Shown here: positions 47,249-55,549 of the stretch, one piece after another | How the letters are laid out: each line of letters starts with the position of its first letter | Numbering within the stretch: position 1 is the stretch's first letter | Assembly: GCA_958421275.1 (NCBI GenBank) | Contig: CATZLI010000002.1 | Span: 1 to 64,000, forward strand | Length of the DNA stretch: 64,000 nucleotides | DNA from: an uncultured Collinsella sp. | GTDB lineage: Bacteria > Actinomycetota > Coriobacteriia > Coriobacteriales > Coriobacteriaceae | Reading direction: 5' to 3' | Position numbers and translations under genes: made by a program | The notes under the pieces: generated by a model | What the model saw: only the letters and a program-made list of their open reading frames with translations | The model's database searches: none | Told to the model about the DNA's origin: nothing

Positions 47249-48268
47249 CTATCGGGATTCGGCGTAGGGTTTTGTTGTCGGAATGCCGTAACCGCGCATC
47301 ATGGCACCGAACGATTCTACGTCGTAGGTGTCCGAGAGTTTGAAATGAATGATGTTGTGGCCCATGGCGCGAAGGTTCGCGTCGCGCATGAGGGCCGCTC
47401 GATACGTTTTTGCCGCCGCCTGCTCGGGATCATTTTGAGCCTCGTCTTCAAACTTGCCTAGCCCATGCAGCTCTGCCAGCGTCCATGAGCCGTCTGACAT
47501 CTGCCAGCCATAATCTGCTAGATAATAGCCAGCGTTTCCCGGTCGCGTTATCTCAACTTGAAGCTCGGGCGCGACAACCCCAGCGAGAATCATCGCTGCT
47601 CTCGCCTCAGACTCGCCGCCATTGTCTGACCTGCCGTCCATATACTCAAAAACGTCAAAAGCACGCGCGATGCCATGCAACCCTCGGCAATTTGCCTGCG
47701 CATATGCTCGCAGCTCTTCGCGTTCGACATCGTACTCACGGGCCAAGCCATCGACATAGCCCAGCGCATAGCGAAAGGCGCTCGTTCGGGCGATATCAAC
47801 AACCGTTCGACATGGATCCGTCAGTGTAAACAGACCTAGCCGCCACACTTCGCCCGCCCGCCAGCGTTTGTATTCAACGAACTCATACGTATCACGCCTT
47901 GTAGACCGTGGCAGCAGTACTTGCACTTTATCCAGAAGCGTATACGCCGAGCCGATGCCGTAGAGCAGCGCTGCTGTCGATCCGCAAAACACAGCATCCG
48001 GTTCAACGACCGCAATAGCGGATGCCAGCTGAAAGATGCGATCTTCAACCCCAAGATTATTCCAATAGACCGGATCCGCATACACGTGGTTGTAAAGACG
48101 AAGCATGAGCTCTTCCTGCATAAGCTCACGCGCACGGCGTTCATCCCAAGGATCAATTGTTATAAGCAGCTGTCCATCTTGATGAATTCCAACGGCCGAG
48201 AATAGCATCCTTGCATATGACTGCGGAAAATGTTTGCCTTTATCGAGCATGGCCAACCCCATAACCAT
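47249..48268 (-). CDS. AbiEi-like protein with C-terminal nuclease-like domain
   Basis: The 339-residue protein resembles the AbiEi antitoxin/regulator family: PDAVFCGSTAALLYGIGS and the following TLLDKVQVLLPRSTRRDTYE, FTLTDPCRTVVDIAR are typical. The C-terminal part (ESEARAAMILAGVV, YYLADYGWQMSDGSWTLAELHG) has the spacing of a DUF559/Vsr-like PD-(D/E)xK fold, with the second acidic position as E in LAELHG. No partner AbiEii toxin is adjacent. The start is uncertain (48268, or 48250 behind GGGG). The family call is inferred. Confidence 0.55.
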   Translation of the reverse strand: MVMGLAMLDKGKHFPQSYARMLFSAVGIHQDGQLLITIDPWDERRARELMQEELMLRLYNHVYADPVYWNNLGVEDRIFQLASAIAVVEPDAVFCGSTAALLYGIGSAYTLLDKVQVLLPRSTRRDTYEFVEYKRWRAGEVWRLGLFTLTDPCRTVVDIARTSAFRYALGYVDGLAREYDVEREELRAYAQANCRGLHGIARAFDVFEYMDGRSDNGGESEARAAMILAGVVAPELQVEITRPGNAGYYLADYGWQMSDGSWTLAELHGLGKFEDEAQNDPEQAAAKTYRAALMRDANLRAMGHNIIHFKLSDTYDVESFGAMMRGYGIPTTKPYAESR

Positions 48269-48435
48269 CACGGCGGAGAGAATACCATTACGCTATCGCA
48301 TGCTTCCGTCCGCAGGCCTTGCCAAAAGCTGACCAAAAGCTTGACGCCGCAGGTCAGAGCTTCAAAAAATATTTCCACTCTCGGTAGACGGTCGCTACGA
48401 CCCTCCCAACGGCATCAAAATCCAACCTTACAAAT

Positions 48436-48502
48436 AGTTGCGGTGAAATACGGACTACATGGGCCATAAAAGCCGAAAAACAGTCCGTATTTCACCGCAA
48501 CT
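48436..48502. repeat. Palindromic repeat family A, copy 6
   Basis: AGTTGCGGTGAAATACGGAC (from 48436) pairs perfectly over 21 bases with 48482-48502. Nothing else except a terminator is seen in 48272-48582. Confidence 0.9.
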
Positions 48503-48538
48503 TAGAAGGGGATGTGGGGTCCCGGCATGTATATGAAA

Positions 48539-48571
48539 ATGGCTCTGGTCCCAAAAGGAATCAGAGCCATT
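48539..48571 (-). terminator. Terminator of the tRNA-Pro/tRNA-Gly transcript
   Basis: AATGGCTCTG and CAGAGCCATT form a 10-bp stem; on the minus strand TTTCAT follows. It lies 12 bases beyond tRNA-Gly. Confidence 0.85.
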
Positions 48572-48582
48572 CATCTATCTTA

Positions 48583-48656
48583 TGGAGCGGGCGACGGGAA
48601 TCGAACCCGCGTCATCAGCTTGGAAGGCTGGGGTTCTACCATTGAACTACGCCCGC
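48583..48656 (-). tRNA. tRNA-Gly (anticodon TCC)
   Basis: The acceptor GCGGGCG pairs with CGCCCGC, the anticodon arm is CAGC-CTTCCAA-GCTG, the T arm holds GGTTCGATTCC, and CCA is encoded. Confidence 0.95.
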
Positions 48657-48662
48657 AAGATA

Positions 48663-48739
48663 TGGTCGGGACGACAGGATTTGAACCTGCGACATCCTGC
48701 TCCCAAAGCAGGCGCGCTACCAAACTGCGCCACGTCCCG
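48663..48739 (-). tRNA. tRNA-Pro (anticodon TGG)
   Basis: The acceptor CGGGACG pairs with CGTCCCG, the anticodon arm is CTGCT-TTGGGAG-CAG with TGG, the T arm has GGTTCAAATCC, and CCA is encoded. It lies six bases upstream of tRNA-Gly in the same transcript. Confidence 0.95.
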
Positions 48740-48830
48740 AAGGTGTTGAGCAGCTAAGGTCTAAACCTTGCGTGTCCCAAAGCGAAGGAAATTATAGGGG
48801 AGACTCCCCGCCTGTGCAAGCATTGATGCC

Positions 48831-50189
48831 TTAGCTCCTCGAATGTGCGACAAAACGACTATGGAGCAGGCCGATCACAAATGCCACCACGGCAACCGGC
48901 GCCCACGCGGCACCGATATCCGCCAACGGCAGCGCATCAAACGGCAGCCACGTGCCCCCAAAGAACGCATCGCGGACCGAGGTGATCACGCTCTGCACGG
49001 CAACCACACCGCCAACCCAGACCCACACCTGCGGATGAGCGTCGCAAAAGCCGTGTACCAAACCCATGAGAACCAGCACGATGGCGACGGGATACAAGGC
49101 GTTAAGCATGGGCACCGAGAACATAAGGATCACGTCGAGGCCCACGTTGGAGAGCACGCACGAAAACGCCGCGAACACAAAGGCAAGGATCGCGAAGGGG
49201 CGGCGCATGGCCCCCTCGGAAGCCTCCGCTCCCCCTTCAACTACGTACGTCTCACAGAAATAGCGCGAGCAGCAGCTAATAAGACCGACGCACACGTTCA
49301 TGCAGGCGAGGAAAAAGATCGCGAAGACCACGACCGTGCCAGCAAGCCCAAAATGCATGGAGGCCGAACGAGCGAGGATGGCAGCGCCGTTGGTGGCATC
49401 GGGCATAACCGTGCCGAGTTGCATTCCGGCAAGCGCCAGGCCGCAGTAGATGATGGCCATGAGCACGCCGGCGATCACACCCGAACGCGAGATCTCGAAG
49501 GCCACGCGCCTATCGTCGGTAACGCCCAACTCGTGGATGGTCTCGGCGATGATGATGCCGAAGGCGAGCGACGCGAGCAGGTCCATGGTCTGATAGCCAG
49601 TCAAAAAGCCCTGCACGGCGGCGCCTGCATCGTAGGGAGCCTGAGGCGCGGCAGCCGGTCCCAGTGGCGAGACCACGGCGGCACCCACGACCAACACGAT
49701 GAGTGCAATGAGCGCGGGGCCCGTAATGCGGCCGAGCACGCGCGTGATGACACCCGGGCGCAGCGTGAGAGCAAACGCGACGACAAAGAAGCCAACGGCA
49801 AACACCAGACGAGCCGTGCCAAGCGAAACGCCCTCGGGCAGCAGCGGCACCAGCATCTCGAAGGCCGTGGAGCTCGTACGCGGAATGGCCAGGCACGGGC
49901 CGATGGCCAGATACACCGCCGCAACAAAGAACTCACCGAACTTGGGGTGCACGCGGCCGGCAAGCTCGCGCGCCGTTCCGGCAAGCGCCACGGCGATAAA
50001 GCCCATGACGGGCAGGCCGATGGCGGCGATGAGAAAGCCGAGCATGGCGACCGGCGTGGCTGAACCTGCTTGCAGCGCCAGCAGCGGCGGAATGATAAGG
50101 TTGCCGGCGCCAAAGAGCATCGAGAACAGGGCGATGCCGACGGTAACGACATGGTCGGAGCGCAGACCACGCGAGGCGGATGAGGCCAT
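48831..50189 (-). CDS. brnQ: Branched-chain amino acid transporter of the LIVCS family
   Basis: The 452-residue membrane protein has about 12 hydrophobic segments. The family signature near the N-terminus is ALFSMLFGAGNLIIPPLLAL. Later landmarks are GFLTGYQTMDLLASLAFGII and IFFLACMNVCVGLISCCSRYF. It imports leucine, isoleucine or valine with sodium or protons. The ATG at 50189 follows AAAGGTGTG. A strong terminator at 50209-50242 separates it from the selenium cluster upstream, so it has its own promoter. Confidence 0.92.
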   Translation of the reverse strand: MASSASRGLRSDHVVTVGIALFSMLFGAGNLIIPPLLALQAGSATPVAMLGFLIAAIGLPVMGFIAVALAGTARELAGRVHPKFGEFFVAAVYLAIGPCLAIPRTSSTAFEMLVPLLPEGVSLGTARLVFAVGFFVVAFALTLRPGVITRVLGRITGPALIALIVLVVGAAVVSPLGPAAAPQAPYDAGAAVQGFLTGYQTMDLLASLAFGIIIAETIHELGVTDDRRVAFEISRSGVIAGVLMAIIYCGLALAGMQLGTVMPDATNGAAILARSASMHFGLAGTVVVFAIFFLACMNVCVGLISCCSRYFCETYVVEGGAEASEGAMRRPFAILAFVFAAFSCVLSNVGLDVILMFSVPMLNALYPVAIVLVLMGLVHGFCDAHPQVWVWVGGVVAVQSVITSVRDAFFGGTWLPFDALPLADIGAAWAPVAVVAFVIGLLHSRFVAHSRS

Positions 50190-50208
50190 AGACACACCTT
50201 TCGGGTCG

Positions 50209-50242
50209 AAACAAAAACGGGACGGGCAAAAGACCCGTCCCG
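50209..50242 (-). terminator. Terminator of the selD-yedF-DUF3343-desulfurase transcript
   Basis: CGGGACGGG (50218-50226) pairs with CCCGTCCCG (50234-50242); on the minus strand TTTTTGTTTC follows. It lies 15 bases beyond the desulfurase-like gene stop. Confidence 0.93.
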
Positions 50243-50256
50243 CAAGTATATACGCT

Positions 50257-51396
50257 CTAGCAGGCTAAATCGCGCAAAGCGTCGATCGCGGTGTCGACTT
50301 CCTCGTCCGTGTTGAAATACCCAAACGAGAAGCGAACGACACCCTGACGCTCGGTCCCCAGCGCACGGTGCATGAGCGGAGCGCAATGGGCGCCGGGGCG
50401 CGTCGCAATCCCCCACCCTTGCATGAGTGCATCCGAGATCTCGGCCGAATCGATATCGCCCACGTTGAGCGACACGATCGCAGAGCGCGTCGGCTGGTCA
50501 AAGGCACCATAGAGCTTAATCCCCGGAATCTCGCGCACACCGGCAAGGAAGCGATCCGCCAGTGCTCGCTCGTGTGCCGCAATCGCCTCGACTCCACCCT
50601 GGGCCTCGATAAAGTCGAGACCCGCGGAAAGTCCCGCGATGCCGTGACCGTTGAGCGTGCCCGCCTCCAGGCGCGTGGGCCACTCAAGCGGCTGCAGTGC
50701 ATCGAAGCTGTGCACGCCCGTGCCGCCCATGGCCCAGGGCGCCACGTCGACACCCTCCGCCACGGCCAGACCGCCGGTGCCCTGCGGGCCCATCAGCCCC
50801 TTGTGGCCGGTAAAGCACACGACGTCGAGCCCCATGGCCTGCATATCGATATGCGCCGTGCCGGCAGACTGCGAGGCATCGACAATCACGAGCGCACCGG
50901 CCGCATGGGCCATGGCAGCTACGCGTGCAATGTCGACCGCGTTGCCGGTCACATTGGAGGCGTGCGTCACCACCACAGCACGCGTGCCCGGCGTGACCAG
51001 CTGCTCGAGCTCGTCGTAGTCGAGCACGCCGCTCGCATCGCAACCCGCATGCTCAACCGTCACACCCTGCTCTGCCGCCAGGCGGTTGAGCGGACGTAGC
51101 ACCGAGTTGTGCTCAAGCACCGTCGAGACCACGCGGTCGCCGGGGCGCACCACCCCGTTGATGGCGGTGTTGAGCGCCGCCGTAGAGTTGGGCGTAAAGC
51201 ACACATGGTCCGCCCTCGGGCAACCCAAAAGGCGCGCGAGCTTGGCGCGACAACCGTGAATCGTACGAGCGGCATCGAGGGCACCCGACGTGGCGCCGCG
51301 CCCGGCATTGCCGAGCGAACACATCGCCTGCGTCACGGCATCGATGACCTCCTGCGGCTTGTGCATGGTCGTCGCCGCGTTATCCAGGTAGATCAT
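50257..51396 (-). CDS. Cysteine desulfurase/selenocysteine lyase-like class V aminotransferase
   Basis: The 379-residue PLP enzyme begins MIYLDNAATTMHKP. The PLP-binding lysine is in VVCFTGHKGLMGPQGTGG, and the mobile-loop region near the C-terminus is RPGAHCAPLMHRALGT with its cysteine. This desulfurase subfamily is recurrent beside DUF3343, yedF and selD, suggesting it delivers selenium or sulfur for selenophosphate or for labile selenium in molybdenum hydroxylases. It overlaps the DUF3343 gene by four bases (ATGA). The exact substrate is inferred. Confidence 0.85.
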   Translation of the reverse strand: MIYLDNAATTMHKPQEVIDAVTQAMCSLGNAGRGATSGALDAARTIHGCRAKLARLLGCPRADHVCFTPNSTAALNTAINGVVRPGDRVVSTVLEHNSVLRPLNRLAAEQGVTVEHAGCDASGVLDYDELEQLVTPGTRAVVVTHASNVTGNAVDIARVAAMAHAAGALVIVDASQSAGTAHIDMQAMGLDVVCFTGHKGLMGPQGTGGLAVAEGVDVAPWAMGGTGVHSFDALQPLEWPTRLEAGTLNGHGIAGLSAGLDFIEAQGGVEAIAAHERALADRFLAGVREIPGIKLYGAFDQPTRSAIVSLNVGDIDSAEISDALMQGWGIATRPGAHCAPLMHRALGTERQGVVRFSFGYFNTDEEVDTAIDALRDLAC

Positions 51397-51644
51397 CGCA
51401 CGACCTCCCACATATCAATCACGGTATAGCCCTCGGTGGGAACGCCCGCCGCGGCGAGTTCGCCGCGCAGCAGCTCCTCATCGGCAGGCAACGCCTTCCA
51501 CGCCAGACCGCAGCCAGCAGCGACCTCCCCGGGCACGGGAATCGTTCGCCCGGGAAGGCCGCGCTCGATGCACAGGGACTCGCACCCCATGGCGGCCGCC
51601 GTGGTGGGAAACGTGATGACAAGCGCCGGGCGCTTCTCCCTCAT
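51393..51644 (-). CDS. DUF3343 putative Se/S carrier protein
   Basis: The 83-residue protein is almost all DUF3343 domain: LVITFPTTAAAMGCESLCIE, GRTIPVPGEVAAGCGLAWKA. The conserved cysteine of AGCGL is present. Position between yedF and the desulfurase-like gene matches a selenium-trafficking role. It lacks the cysteine-rich tail of its paralogue at 23463-23858. GGAG precedes the start at 51644. Confidence 0.85.
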   Translation of the reverse strand: MREKRPALVITFPTTAAAMGCESLCIERGLPGRTIPVPGEVAAGCGLAWKALPADEELLRGELAAAGVPTEGYTVIDMWEVVR

Positions 51645-51663
51645 GGCAACTCCAACCAATACG

Positions 51664-52290
51664 CTACGGGCGCACGACGCGCACGGCCTGCTCCATCTTC
51701 TCCACGATCACGTACATGTTGGTGACCTCGCCCACCGCAAGCTGGTCTTTAATGCCATAGTGGTCGAGGCAGGTACCGCAGGTGAGAATCTCGACACCCT
51801 GCTCGGCCAGGCCCTTCAGGTCATCGAGCACCGGCGAGCCCTCGACGGTGAGCTTGGCGCCGCCGTTGTAGAACAGCATGGTCGCGGGCAGCTCCTCCTG
51901 CTGCGTCACGGCAAAGATAAACGCCTTCATGAGTTTGTGGCCCAGCTCGTCGTCGCCGCGGCCCATGCAGTCGGTGTAGACGGAAATGACGAGCTTGCCC
52001 TTGCCGGCGCTGGCATCACAGAAGGCAGCGCCATCCTGCTCGGGATCGGCCACGGCAACGGCACCGGCGGTCGCGACAGTCACGCGCCACTCGGCGTCAG
52101 AAACCTTCTCGACCGAGGCCGTGCACCCCTTCTCCTGCGCCATCTTGGAGATGTTCTTGACGGCGGTCTCGTTATCGACCGAGGTCACCACGGCACCCTC
52201 GCCATCGAGCTGTTTGAGCGCCTTAAGCGTCTTGACGACGGGCAGCGGGCAGGCATCGCCCATGGCATTGACTTCAATCTTGGTAGACAT
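51664..52290 (-). CDS. yedF: Selenium metabolism protein YedF
   Basis: The 208-residue protein has an N-terminal TusA/SirA-like domain with the sulfur/selenium-carrying cysteine in AMGDACPLPVVKTLKAL, and a C-terminal DsrE-like domain (VISVYTDCMGRGDDELGHKL, then ILTCGTCLDHYGIK). YedF of this two-domain type follows selD in many anaerobes and is used as a marker of selenium metabolism. AAAGGATG precedes the start. It begins 60 bases after selD. Confidence 0.92.
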   Translation of the reverse strand: MSTKIEVNAMGDACPLPVVKTLKALKQLDGEGAVVTSVDNETAVKNISKMAQEKGCTASVEKVSDAEWRVTVATAGAVAVADPEQDGAAFCDASAGKGKLVISVYTDCMGRGDDELGHKLMKAFIFAVTQQEELPATMLFYNGGAKLTVEGSPVLDDLKGLAEQGVEILTCGTCLDHYGIKDQLAVGEVTNMYVIVEKMEQAVRVVRP

Positions 52291-52350
52291 AGTTACATCC
52301 TTTCAAAAGGGACCGCCCAGAACAGTAGGCAGTCGCATAAACGGTTTTCC

Positions 52351-53400
52351 TTAATGCACAACGTGGACGGCAGGACCGCCCGGCTCCGCCTCGCACACGC
52401 GCCCGACAACGGCCGCGATGCGCCCCTCGGCACGTAAACGGCGCGCAAGCTCATCCACATCGGCAGCAGGCGCCGCAATAAGCAAACCACCCGAAGTCTG
52501 CGGATCGTACAGCGCATCCAACATGCCCGGCTCCAGCTCGTCGTCAGCCGTCACGCGCGGGCCAAAGAAGTCCTGGTTGCGGTAGGAGCCCGCGGGGATA
52601 ATGCCCAGACGCGCCATGTCGAGCACCTGGTCAAAGAGCGGCACCGACCCCGACGCAAGCTCAACCTGCACGCCCGAGCCCTCAGCCATCTCGCACGCGT
52701 GCCCGATCAGGCCAAAGCCCGTGATGTCGGTACAGCCGTGAAGCTCGAGTCCCTCGGCCAGACGAATCGGGGCCTCGTTGAGGGTGCGCATCGAGTCAAA
52801 CATGGCTGCGGCCTCGTCCTGCTCGATGAGCTCGCCCTTAATGGCCGTGGTGATGATGCCCGAGCCGATCGCCTTGGTCAGCAGCAACGCATCGCCCACG
52901 CGCGCGCCGCTGTTGGCGAGCATACGGTCAAGCGCGACAAACCCGCTCACGGACAGGCCGTACTTGGGCTCGTCGTCGTTGATGGTGTGGCCGCCCGCGA
53001 TGGAGCAACCCGCCTCGACGCACTTATCGGCGCCGCCCGCCAGAATCTGACCGGCAACCTCAACGCCCAGGCAACTGGGTATGCAAAGCAGGTTCATGGC
53101 ATGGCTCGGCCGCCCGCCCATGGCGTAGATGTCCGACAGCGAGTTGGCCGCAGCGATCTGGCCAAACAGGAACGGGTCATCGACCATCGGTGGGAAGAAG
53201 TCAATGGACTGCACGAGCCCCAGGTTCTCCCCTACGCGGAAGACGCTCGCATCGTCGGAGGTATCGAACCCCACGAGCAAGTTGTCGTTATGCACATTGG
53301 GTAAATCGCCCAGGACCTGGGCGAGGGCTCCGGGGCCCAACTTAGCGGCTCAACCGCTCGCGGCCGTCATGGACGTGAGCCTCATGGTGTCCTTAGCCAT
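52351..53400 (-). CDS. selD: Selenide, water dikinase containing selenocysteine
   Basis: The 349-residue enzyme makes selenophosphate, the selenium donor for SelA. The frame appears to start at 53340, but the ATG at 53400 leads through one in-frame TGA (53352-53350, residue 17) into the conserved sequence SG-Sec-AAKLGPGALA. The catalytic residue at this place is Cys17 in E. coli, Sec in many other SelD proteins. Further on are the ATP/metal regions DFFPPMVDDPFLFGQIAAAN and GCSIAGGHTINDDEP. The start overlaps the glycosyltransferase stop by eight bases. A hairpin at 53307-53323 may be its SECIS. SelD therefore needs the pathway it feeds. Confidence 0.93.
53307..53323 (-). promoter_or_regulatory. 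Candidate SECIS of selD
   Basis: In the mRNA, CGCCCAG-GTC-CTGGGCG is a perfect 7-bp hairpin that starts 26 bases after the UGA. The GGTC at its tip fits SelB recognition, though the stem is more GC-rich than in fdhF. Confidence 0.6.
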
Positions 53401-54610
53401 ACGAACCCCCTTCCATCAAATCAACGACTTTAAGTATACGCCCCAGGCACGCTTCCCAAGAGACCGCCGACGGCTCGAACGTCGAAGGCGGCGCCGCAAG
53501 CGCCTGCGCGATAGCATCTGCCAGTGCGCGCTCAAACAACGGAAGGTCGGTCGCCACGGGCGTGTCGACATCCGTCATACGCGGCGACGCCACCCACGTC
53601 ACGGGAGCACCGGGAAGCATCGCCTCCATCCAGGGACGAACGCCGGGCAAATCGGTCGCCACAACTTTGCAGCCACACGCGAGGGCCTCGATCGTCACAA
53701 GCGGCAGACCCTCGTAAAACGAAGGCAGCACAAAGACGTCGGAACTGCGGTAGGCACGCACGAGCCCATCGCTATCCAGGCGCCCCGCCAGCGTCACCGG
53801 CACATCCGAGGCCGCGGTCAAGCGCTCGATACGCGCGTACTCGGCATCGTCCCCGCGGCCGCCCACAAGTACCAAGCCAGATGGGCGGACGTCATCGTCA
53901 CTCGGCAATGACACAGCTCGAACCAGCGACTCGACGCCCTTTTTAAAGCAAATCTTGCCCACGTACACAAGCGATCCCGGCTGCCTCGCCACGCTTGCGT
54001 CGCGGCAGAAGACGCGATGGTCGTAGCCCGTCCCAATCACGTGGATACGATCGGCATCGACGCCGCACACCAGGCCAATCTGCTCAGCCTGCTCAGCATG
54101 GAGCGCAAAGACGGCATCGAGCCGACGAACCGCACTTACGATGCGATCGCGCTCGAGCGCATGCGAACGCAGCTGGCGCAGGTCGGTCGAATGGCACACG
54201 GCAATAACCGGCACGCCCCGGACGCACTCGCGCGCCAATGCGGTCACCAGATACAGGTGATGGCAGAGCACCAGATCGGGCCGAAACTCAGCCACCGCCC
54301 GATTGATTGCAGCAGCAAATGCCCGCTCAAATGCCTTGAGCATCGAAGGCGTCAGGTCACGATAGCGTGTGGAGGGATAGGGCATGACATCGGACATACC
54401 GCAGATGGGAAACGGCAGCTCGGACGACTCGAACGGTACGGCAAACACGGCAGCACGCCGGTCCAGCTCGTCTTGGGTATCACCCGGTGCCGCGCCGCAA
54501 AGCACGGCGGCGCGATGCCCCATCTCGATCTGCTCGCGCACGAGCGCGGCAAGGTAGGTGCCGCTGCCGGTGCTATCTGGTTTTCGTGCCGAGATATTGA
54601 GAATGCGCAT
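53393..54610 (-). CDS. GT4-type glycosyltransferase
   Basis: The 405-residue GT-B protein has an N-terminal domain beginning MRILNISARKPDSTGSGTYL and a C-terminal nucleotide-sugar domain with GSLVYVGKICFKKGVESLVR and the GT4 acidic motif VLPSFYEGLPLVTIEALACG. It transfers a sugar from a nucleotide donor; acceptor unknown. It is the odd gene of this cluster: it lies between the dehydratase activator and selD and overlaps selD, so it is co-translated with selenium genes. The start at 54610 follows AGGGG. Confidence 0.82.
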   Translation of the reverse strand: MRILNISARKPDSTGSGTYLAALVREQIEMGHRAAVLCGAAPGDTQDELDRRAAVFAVPFESSELPFPICGMSDVMPYPSTRYRDLTPSMLKAFERAFAAAINRAVAEFRPDLVLCHHLYLVTALARECVRGVPVIAVCHSTDLRQLRSHALERDRIVSAVRRLDAVFALHAEQAEQIGLVCGVDADRIHVIGTGYDHRVFCRDASVARQPGSLVYVGKICFKKGVESLVRAVSLPSDDDVRPSGLVLVGGRGDDAEYARIERLTAASDVPVTLAGRLDSDGLVRAYRSSDVFVLPSFYEGLPLVTIEALACGCKVVATDLPGVRPWMEAMLPGAPVTWVASPRMTDVDTPVATDLPLFERALADAIAQALAAPPSTFEPSAVSWEACLGRILKVVDLMEGGSYG

Positions 54611-54624
54611 GTCGCGGTACACCC

Positions 54625-55389
54625 CTAGGCCAAGGCGGCGGCGCGGACAGCCGCGCCGATCGCTCCGGCAAAGCGAGCCTGGGGCGAGGTGGTCACCGGC
54701 GACCCCAGTAGCTCGCCCAACCGCTCCACTACGAAGGCGTTCTCGCACAGGCCACCGGTCAGGTAGTACGGGGCGCCCGCGGCCTGCCCGGCCATGGTCG
54801 CCACACGCGAGACCACGCTGTCGATCACGCCACGCGCAATGTTCTCGCGCGGCTCACCGCGACCGATCAGGCTTATGACCTCGCTTTCGGCAAACACCGT
54901 GCACATGCTGCTGATCTTGGTGGGCTCGCCGGAACGCGCCAGGTCGGCCATCTGCTGCTGGGAAATACCTAGGCGGTCGGCCATGATCTCCAAAAAGCGC
55001 CCCGTGCCGGCGGCGCACTTGTCGTTCATGGCAAACTTGGCCACGCGGCCACTTTTAAGCTGAATGACCTTGGTGTCCTGGCCGCCCACGTCAATCACCG
55101 TGCCGTGATCGCCAAACAAGCGCACGGCACCAGTGCCGTGGCAGGTAATCTCGGTCACGACCTTGTGCGCATAGGGCACGGCAACACGGCCGTAGCCGGT
55201 CGCGATCACGCGCACGTCGTCGGCAGCCACGTCATAACCCGCCACTGCCAGTGCCTCGCGCAGACGCTCGGAAGCATCGACCGAGGAGAACCCGGTTGGC
55301 TGCACGCACGTCCACGCCACCGAACCCTCCCCGTCGACCACAGCAGCCTTAGCCGCCGTAGACCCGATATCGATCCCGATCCCTATCAT
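54625..55389 (-). CDS. 2-hydroxyacyl-CoA dehydratase/double-cubane reductase activator ATPase
   Basis: The 254-residue BadF/HgdC-type ATPase uses a dimer-bridging [4Fe-4S] cluster to push one electron to low potential at the cost of ATP. The phosphate-binding site is GIDIGSTAAKAAVVD; the cluster cysteines are in NDKCAAGTGRFLEIMA and ISSMCTVFAESEV. It should activate one or both reductase proteins encoded just upstream (55544-58145). GGGAGAGAG precedes the start. Confidence 0.93.
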   Translation of the reverse strand: MIGIGIDIGSTAAKAAVVDGEGSVAWTCVQPTGFSSVDASERLREALAVAGYDVAADDVRVIATGYGRVAVPYAHKVVTEITCHGTGAVRLFGDHGTVIDVGGQDTKVIQLKSGRVAKFAMNDKCAAGTGRFLEIMADRLGISQQQMADLARSGEPTKISSMCTVFAESEVISLIGRGEPRENIARGVIDSVVSRVATMAGQAAGAPYYLTGGLCENAFVVERLGELLGSPVTTSPQARFAGAIGAAVRAAALA

Positions 55390-55441
55390 GGCTCTCTCCC
55401 AATCTAAACATCAAAGGTAGCGGCGCGTTCAGGCACCTTAG

Positions 55442-55549
55442 CTCTAGGTTTCTCAGGTGCCGGAGGTTGCCCCGAAAGAGGAGCGCAGCGTACTTTGGTA
55501 CGCAAGCGACGGTTTGAGGGGCAAGATCCGGTGCCTGAGGAAGCTAGAG
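55442..55549 (-). ncRNA. Structured element, family E copy 1 (candidate RNA)
   Basis: The outer arms (left from CTCTAGGTTTCTCAGGTGCC, right ending GAGGAAGCTAGAG) pair over about 30 bases including G-U pairs. An internal loop holds GAAAGAGGAGCGC and AAGCGACGGTTTGA, and an apical hairpin reads GCGTAC-TTTG-GTACGC. The loops and tip are shared with copy 2, while at least four stem pairs have changed on both sides. It overlaps the stop codon of the gene before it. Confidence 0.65.

Noticed and set aside
53341..53400. selD starting at 53340 as a complete gene
   Set aside because: That start would remove the catalytic residue and glycine-rich start of SelD; the upstream 60 bases encode these with a UGA for Sec.
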